Source of the DNA: Apoda limacodes
Taxonomy: Eukaryota > Arthropoda > Insecta > Lepidoptera > Limacodidae
Reading direction: 5' to 3'
NCBI GenBank assembly: GCA_946406115.1
Contig: OX291547.1
Coordinates: forward strand, 12,157,001-12,221,000
Length of the DNA: 64,000 nucleotides
A model generated the notes under the pieces. That model was not told where the DNA came from. It made no database searches and saw nothing but the letters and a program-made list of their open reading frames with translations. The position numbers and the translations under genes were made by a program. Numbering within the stretch: position 1 is the stretch's first letter; each line of letters begins with the position of its first letter. Of this stretch, positions 57,995-64,000 are shown in pieces.

Positions 57995-58248
57995 ATCTAC
58001 AGTGCGGTTTCAGAGGAACTTCTTAGGTTACGCTTAGGTTGTGAAATAAACTCCCTGGCAATGTTTTCTCTAAGGACTACGACATGGGGTTCTTCAAGAT
58101 AGAAATGATTAGATTTTATTTAGATTTATATTGAAGGGTCGGCAACGCGCCTGTGATGCGCCTGGTGTTGCATAAGCGTCCATAGGCTGTGTTGACCGCT
58201 TACCATCAGGTGGACCGTTAGCTATTTTACTATCTTAGTGGTAAAAAA
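57995..58248 (+). repeat. 5'-truncated copy of the 11.8-14.7 kb LINE family
   Basis: Decayed coding for TVRFQRNFL, as in the C-terminus of the minus-strand LINE. The 3' UTR follows: GGGTCGGCAACGCGCCTGTG, GTGTTGCATAAGCGTCCATA and TGACCGCTTACCATCAGGTG, ending ATCTTAGTGGTAAAAAAAA. Same orientation as the host gene. Confidence 0.85.
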
Positions 58249-58469
58249 AACGAAACGAAAATCTAGAGAACAATAGATTACGATTATGAGTTCTTTGAGC
58301 TAAAAGAAGACATTATTAATGAATCGGATATACTATAAATAAAACATTTATGATGATGAATGATGAATCGCTCGTTATGATAAATTGTATTTTAAGATTT
58401 CCGGAAATATATAGATAATTTGAGATTTACAGACAAACATATACGTAAGGGCTTTAAATTGAATGATTT

Positions 58470-58690
58470 AGAAGTGTTACAACATGTCGGACAGAAACGC
58501 AAACTACTGGGATCCCAGTAGAAATCAGGAAACTAGCATATTTGGGGCATGTGATGAGACACGCCTTATATGAGCTTCTGCATTATATCTGCATATCTCA
58601 TTATGATGGGCAAGATCGCAACAAGATGTGTAGTTCGCAGGAACAACAGTTGTTTGCATAACATCCGCGAATCTGCGCAGTAGGTAGTTT
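58470..58690 (+). pseudogene. LINE 'endonuclease-reverse transcriptase' C-terminal scrap
   Basis: Reads VLQHVGQKRKLLG, then HIWGM (AYLGHVMR-like), and LIMMGKIATRCVVRRNNSCL with HNIRES. This matches the RRKIAYLGHVMR...MMGKI.GKRGVGRR...WLxNIRxW end of a widespread lepidopteran LINE. Several stops and shifts. Confidence 0.75.
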
Positions 58691-59132
58691 CCGACACAAT
58701 TTATTTTAATGTCATGTGCAAAATTACTTAGACTACTTAGTATTATGGCCTGTTCTACTGAATGTACAGTACGCTAATGGACTAAAGAATGGATTGTGGA
58801 CAAATTAAACAAATGCATAAATTATAGTTTAGCAGTACCGAGGTATTGAAAAATGGTTTCTTTTTACCCGACTGCACCAGGATGCTACAAAAATTTTTTT
58901 AAGACGCTCGAGTTGTGTATCAAAATAAAGTGCTTTAATAGCCGAGTACACATAAACAAATATTTAGCACTCGACTTAAATTGTTTTTGTTAAATTTTTT
59001 TTGTAAATATTACCACCACAAAAGCATAATACCACAAAAATTGACAAACAAACGGTCGGACAGAATTAAACTAAACGATAAAGTGTTCCGTTTTTGAAAG
59101 TTAGAAATAATGTAAATTGTATTTAATTTCAG

Positions 59133-60113
59133 TTGGGGATCCTGTCACAGTATTGCATCGGGCCCTACGTCTCCATGCTAGGGTTGGCGAGCTTCAACTT
59201 GGCTATACCTATACTTTTCCTAGTTACGTTTGGCTCCATGCCAGAATCGCCTTACTACTACCTTAAAATGGGTCAGGTAGACCAAGCTGAGATGTCGTTG
59301 AAGAAGCTTAGAGGTCAGTCCTACATGAGAGGCGAGTTGGACAGCATGACTCTTTTAGTCAACGAAAATATGAAGGATAATAGTCACTGGAAAGACCTGA
59401 TAGTCGTGGGAGGGAATAAGAAAGGCCTTATAATCCTTCTCGGTATATACTTTACCCAGCAGTTTTGCGGCAGCACAGCAATCATCTCGTACGCTCAGCA
59501 AATTTTTGGTGCTGCTGAAGAAGATGGAAAAGGTGGCTTGGGTGCTGAAATTTCATGCATATTATTTGGCACAGTCCAGCTATTAACATCAGCGATTTCT
59601 TCTCAGCTAGTTGATAGATTAGGAAGAAAACCTCTGCTGTTAATATCTTCTTGCGGAGTTGGCTTGGCCAATATAATTATAGGTGCTTATTTTTTTATAA
59701 AAAGTGAGAACAACGAGTATGTTGCTAATGTGAAATTCATTCCTATTGTTGTGATACCGATATTTATATTTTCTTATACTATAGGATTAGCAACAGTGCC
59801 TTTTGCAATAACATCTGAAATATTTCCAACAAACATAAAATCAAAGGCTACATGTGTAATACAAATATTTGTAGCTCTTATGACATTTGCGGTTACTAAA
59901 TTATATCAAGTGATAGCCGATGGTTTGGGTTTGTTTGTGGCTTTTTGGTGTTTTGGAGTGTTATCAGTAGCGGGTGTTATATTTATAACAATTTTACTAC
60001 CAGAGACGAAGGGACAATCATTTGCTGCCATTCAGGAGAAGTTGTATTCAGATAAGAAAGTTGTTTACAAAAAAGGTAATGAGCATATAGGCAGTGTTAG
60101 GTTAAACGTTTAA
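59133..60113 (+). CDS. Tret1-like: Tret1-like transporter, last coding exon (TM5 to TM12)
   Basis: 326 codons from TTG (Leu, mid-protein, not a start) to TAA at 60111-60113. Signatures in order: LGILSQYCIGPYVS (helix 5), PESPYYYLKMGQ (end of N half), a cytoplasmic loop, QQFCGSTAIISYAQQIFGAA (helix 7, sugar site QQxxG), DRLGRKPLLLISS (loop 8-9), TSEIFPTNIKSKA (helix 10-11 region, usually SEIFP), and LPETKGQSFAAIQEKL (the PETKG end signature). With the upstream exons this gives about 458 residues; adding a short N-terminus gives the usual 470-490. No disabling change was seen. The tail ends HIGSVRLNV. Confidence 0.96.
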   Translation: MGILSQYCIGPYVSMLGLASFNLAIPILFLVTFGSMPESPYYYLKMGQVDQAEMSLKKLRGQSYMRGELDSMTLLVNENMKDNSHWKDLIVVGGNKKGLIILLGIYFTQQFCGSTAIISYAQQIFGAAEEDGKGGLGAEISCILFGTVQLLTSAISSQLVDRLGRKPLLLISSCGVGLANIIIGAYFFIKSENNEYVANVKFIPIVVIPIFIFSYTIGLATVPFAITSEIFPTNIKSKATCVIQIFVALMTFAVTKLYQVIADGLGLFVAFWCFGVLSVAGVIFITILLPETKGQSFAAIQEKLYSDKKVVYKKGNEHIGSVRLNV

Positions 60114-60900
60114 TTAGGTAGAACAAAGTTAAGGTGATATTAGGTTTACTTAAAGTATAAATAGGATATTGAAAGCATTTTTTCAGTACTTAAAATTCCG
60201 TCCAAATGACTTCATATTGCCGTCAATGCATACTTCAAATGGCAATGCATAAAAACAGTAATTTACCAAGTTAATATTCAGTTAGGTTCTTATTCAATAT
60301 AAATAGACCAGGTACCACCTGTTCAAGCTGTAGGTAGCTAGCTCATTCAAATGTTCTTGAATAGTTATACAAACATTCAATGACTAAATAAAACGAAACA
60401 ATGCGAGCCATCGACTAATATGTTTACACAAATGATGCAATTTACATATATAATTTTTTTTAGGATTTTCTAACATCATTCTAACTACTAAACTACCAAA
60501 TACAATGAAACTGACAGGATTACAAGTAGATTTTGGGTTGAAGTGTATTTTATTTACTTTTTTATTTGTGTAACAGAGATATTAATAGAATAAATAGGTA
60601 GTTTATGTACTTACCATTTTAATCTACAACCAAATATATAGTTTCACTTTTGAGTAAGTTGTGCCATCAGAGTGTCGACGTTCTATAGCTAACAATAGCT
60701 TGCTTATTTTAGGTATTCAAAATTGTTGTCTTCATTACAATTGTTAATGTAAGAAGTAAAGTACTATGTAATTAGTATTAGCGTAAGGCATTGTTACCAG
60801 TTAAAACTCACTTAAATTTGTAGAAGAATTTGTGTAGATAATTATATTATCAATTTTAAAAATTTAAATAAACTTAGAAGATGGTTAACGTTACATTTAT
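60114..60900 (+). other. Transporter 3' UTR, likely extent
   Basis: AT-rich. Candidate poly(A) signals AATAAA at 60387-60392, near 60590 and near 60866. I cannot tell which is used. Confidence 0.55.
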
Positions 60901-62664
60901 TGTTACGATTTATGAAGTTTTAAATTGATTTTGAGAATTTAAGAACTGGAAAATCATATTGAAGTAATCAACTCGCTTGAAACATGAGGTCGATTACGTT
61001 GTCGTAGTAAACATAAGAAGTGCATTTATTTAAGTGCGCTTTTCAGTTTGTTCAGTAGCTTTGCTAGATTAGATTAAGTTGTCATTCAACTATGTGGAAA
61101 TCTTAAACAAAAAACGCATTTATGTAACTACGCTTTTCGGTTCGTTCAGTAGCTTTTGCTAGAGGCGATTACGATTTTTTACAGAGTGTAAAAATCTAAA
61201 TCGAACACCGTTCGTTGCGCACATAGAGTCAAATATTCCAAAAATAATGATTCTGGGTTGAAAGGTGTATCTTTATCCAACCCAAAGGTTTTATTGAAAT
61301 ATCTAAAGTCTACATACAATGGAGAAAGGATGTTTTTATAATTTGTAACAGCGCTATGTACTAGGCTGTTTTATTCGCGCAGTATACCTATGACCAATAG
61401 TACTCGAGCGAAAGTAGGTAGCTGTATTTTACGTTAATTGCAGTTATTTTTTTTTATCATTCCGTTAATATAATAAATATAAAGCTACTAACTAATATAA
61501 AAACCTTTTATCTATATAATAATTTTATATTTAAAGGTTTAATCCTCAGCCGGAATACAAACCCACACCATAAAATGGGAGACAGCATTTTTTGCATCAA
61601 CCACATTAGTCCTGTGTTATATGTGGTGAACACTGCTTTTGATACAGACTATTTTCACTAAGGTGGCTTTTATGTCTAATAAGTCGTAACTTATTAATAA
61701 ATTAAAAGCAAACGACATATTAATAATATCAATTATAAGACCCATTGATCATAAATAATAATTATCATCATATTATTTCAAAATAAGACTGGAATGTAAA
61801 ATTTTACTCAAAATTTCCAATTGCCTACTGATGCAATGTACAAAATAAAACACTGACTAGGTACAAATTTACACATTTTCACATTCTGACCAAAGTTTTA
61901 ATTAGTATTTGTATATCGTATTTTATTCGTATTCGTATTAGTGTTGAGAATAATTAATTAGCGAATAGTGAATTAAATTTGAAATGCATGTTTTGTTAAT
62001 TAAATTGATAATTATTGTAGTAGTTAATAATGAAAGTATCTTTATGTATATAGCAGTGCGTTTGGAGCTCACAAACCCACTTTAAAGTAGGCATGATAGA
62101 AAGGAAGATTTGTGGATTATCATTTATTTTTCTAAAATGAATCTAATTGTACCGCTTTTAACTTTATAATACAGCACTTTTATTTTTTTAATTATTCGCG
62201 ATTTCGCTGACTAGTGTATTTATTTTGCCACGAACGCTGCGCAACGCATGAAAAAACAACGCACAATTAATATTTGTCGTTGTGTTAAGTTATTTTTTCG
62301 CACAAGTGTAGAGAAAAATCCTTTTGTAACGTGTGAGCATTGTTCATTATACTCTGCTCCATTGCGAACTTATCTAATGGCTTGGGCTGCAGTCCTACCT
62401 TGTGTGTAATGACCAACTTAGCTCACTTGTATCATCTAATGTAAGTAGTATAGCGTTCACCGTACTCCTTGGAACTGCACGCCTTCAAAGAAAGAAACTG
62501 AATGCATTTTTTCACCAGTTTTAAACAGAAGAGTGTATCAAAAACGTCATTTCGTTTCCATGGTCACCAAAACACTAGCGACAGCCGAGTGGTGTCAATT
62601 GGAACTAATTGGGACGGTTTTTTTGTCATGTACATGTTAGAATACGAATTCAAAGCTCGATTGT
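60901..62664. other. Intergenic; one short tandem duplication
   Basis: 61022-61068 and 61115-61162 are diverged copies (GCATTTATTTAAGTGCGCTT versus GCATTTATGTAACTACGCTT, then TTCAGTAGCTTTTGCTAGA). Otherwise no gene. A frame at 62502-62807 runs into the hAT-like element and is unlikely to be real. Confidence 0.5.
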
Positions 62665-63542
62665 CAGAGGCGGCCCTAGTCCATGTCGTGCCCATGTGCA
62701 ATCAATGTATATTTTCACCAATTATCGGAAATTCGGGTGCAAATGGTGCTAATTTAGATGATGTCGGGAAGCAACAGATACACGACGAGCAAAATGTATT
62801 TTTTTAGAAACGAAGGGGTTACAAGAATAAAGAAATCACTGACTTCAATTTTGATTTCAATTTGAATTTCCACAACATACATTGCTATGCAGATGACCGT
62901 ACTGGATATGCTTATAACACGGGCCGTATTAACATCCCATGGACCGTATTAACATCCCACGTTTGATTTTACGAAGACACAGGTCTTGAGGCCCGACAAT
63001 TCCAAAACACATTCCTCACCATATCTTAGAGCATTGGGAACCTTGATGTTGACATCTACAGCGATTTCAGTTCCGAGATCATTAAGTAAAGCTGGCTGGC
63101 GTCCCAAAACTTAACGAAGCGAAGCATTACTTCACCTCGGAGCAAAGGACGTAAAAGCCGCGAGTCCGACCGATATGAAGTACTTCTGCCATCTCTGGGC
63201 GCATGCACCCGGATACCAGGGTGGCCCTTACGACTCGTTTCAACGAGATAGGCTGAGAGAACGTGACAGGTGCCGGCAACTCACTTTGATAGCGATCTGG
63301 CGATATGGCGGCTGATTTCACGTTAAAACAAAAGTTATTGTGTAAAAGTAAAGAAGTCGTTTGTGGCGCGCCTTGCTTTGCTACCGCGCCCAGCGCCGGC
63401 AATAACACGGGCGCATGGACTTCGGCGCAGCGCCACGAGCGACGCATGCCCTCTAGAGGTGACGCGAGTGGCGCTCGGCGCCCCCTAAGACCCTGCGTCC
63501 GTGTCCGCTGCACACCCTGCACCATATGTAAATCCGGCCCTG
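62665..63542. mobile_element. hAT-like element with nested LINE scrap
   Basis: Left end CAGAGGCGGCCCTAG and complement of right end CAGGGCCGGATTTAC, both starting CAGRG as hAT termini do. Flanks TCGATTGT (62657-62664) and TTAATTGT (63543-63550) agree at 6 of 8 positions, an aged 8 bp duplication. The right third is GC-rich (63360-63520) and gives only fortuitous frames. Confidence 0.6.
62865..63260 (+). pseudogene. Scrap of the 11.8-14.7 kb LINE family
   Basis: Decayed reading: HNIHCYADDRTGYAYNTGRI (YADD kept here), SQNTFLT, a DIYSDFSSEII-like part, then FCHLWAHAPGYQGGPYDSFQ. The minus-strand LINE has HCYAYDSTGDAFYTGRANIP and CHLWAGAPGYQLGPFDSVQ at the same places. A stretch of about 200 codons is compressed by deletions. 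Confidence 0.75.
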
Positions 63543-63550
63543 TTAATTGT

Positions 63551-64000
63551 ATTTGCGCCTGTGGTCGGGATTTTAACAGGTTTTAGATCTTATTGAGTTC
63601 AAATCAAAAGCAGCAGCCCCTACCACCGACGCGATAAAACATATAAACTGATAAGACCAAAAAACTAAGTCCAAAAGTACTTACGTATACTGTTATTTAG
63701 TACATTACCATTCCTTTTTTGACTAAATATATTCAAAGTATGGCACTTATCTTTACAACAATAATGTGGAACCAACATTATTCACAAATTCTTATAGCTC
63801 CACCGGTATTAAGTACTTGAAAATCCTATTGCACCCACTAGTGGAACCCATCAGTGGAACCAACAGACCGTAAGGATTAAAATTGGTTTTTGGTGCAGTT
63901 TTTACTGGTTTCAGACTCCATTGTGTCAGTTTTGGTGGTTGGCCAACTGATTTGAATTGCTATCAGTTTCGGTGGATGGCGTGCAGTCCAAAGTATCTTT
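63551..64000. other. No gene seen
   Basis: AT-rich DNA. AGTGGAACC and ATCAGTGGAACCAAC repeat near 63840, but no element is defined. Confidence 0.4.

Larger units (their letters stand above)
57477..59132 (+). other. Transporter intron with two LINE fragments
   Basis: GT...AG intron of 1656 bp, phase 0, acceptor TTTAATTTCAG ending 59132. It contains the LINE tail at 57995-58248 and the endonuclease-RT scrap at 58470-58690. Confidence 0.9.

Noticed and set aside
62502..62807. 101-codon frame near the end
   Set aside because: Crosses the left border of the hAT-like element and resembles no family I know.
63127..63586. 132-codon minus and 93-codon plus frames
   Set aside because: Open only because the GC-rich part of the transposon lacks stop codons; no motif in either.

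Overview
The window looks like a piece of a moth or butterfly (Lepidoptera) nuclear genome. It is AT-rich, with spliced genes and many non-LTR retrotransposon fragments (jockey, CR1/Zenon, RTE and R1/I types). It also holds Helitron-like elements ending in CTAGT, tRNA-derived SINEs, hAT-like and fold-back MITEs, and many copies of a dispersed repeat carrying the core GCGAGTCGGACTCGC. No prokaryotic gene structure is present. The clade is inferred from repeat types and protein resemblance, not from a database search.

One host gene is well supported: a facilitated trehalose transporter Tret1-like (SLC2/MFS sugar porter) gene on the + strand. Three coding exons are visible at 54782-54922, 57220-57476 and 59133-60113, with matching splice phases, GT/AG borders and the family motifs. 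The 5' coding exon is not certain. A GC-rich island at 25860-26083, with an ATG and a phase-compatible but weak donor, is a low-confidence candidate about 28.7 kb upstream. If it is right, most of 26-54.7 kb is one long repeat-filled intron; if not, that stretch is intergenic.

Layout. 1-8609: a near-identical direct duplication of at least 2.9 kb (1-2917 = 5693-8609, offset 5692) separated by 2.8 kb that carries a LINE endonuclease fragment, a motif pair in opposite orientation and two minisatellites. 9.2-15.4 kb: fold-back MITE, decayed LINE split by a TIR element, a nearly complete but dead LINE on the minus strand, and a GC-rich 3'-tail fragment. 17-24 kb: a nested composite in which a TIR-bounded 3.9 kb insertion carries a LINE with a 791-codon open frame and intact catalytic motifs, and itself interrupts a retroposon-like sequence whose uninterrupted copy lies at 43.7 kb. 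27.6-54 kb: LINE fragments, an 850 bp hAT-like MITE with a perfect 8 bp target duplication, a SINE, several TIR and fold-back elements, a head-to-head Helitron pair, and a 5S rRNA-derived scrap. 54.8-60.1 kb: the transporter exons, with LINE fragments in both introns. 60.1-64 kb: 3' UTR, a short duplicated unit, and a hAT-like element with a nested LINE scrap.

I found no coherent new multi-gene system. The most notable signals are the recent 5.7 kb-period duplication, the nested insertion with a diagnostic empty site, the long fold-backs, and the palindromic core shared by otherwise different repeat families.
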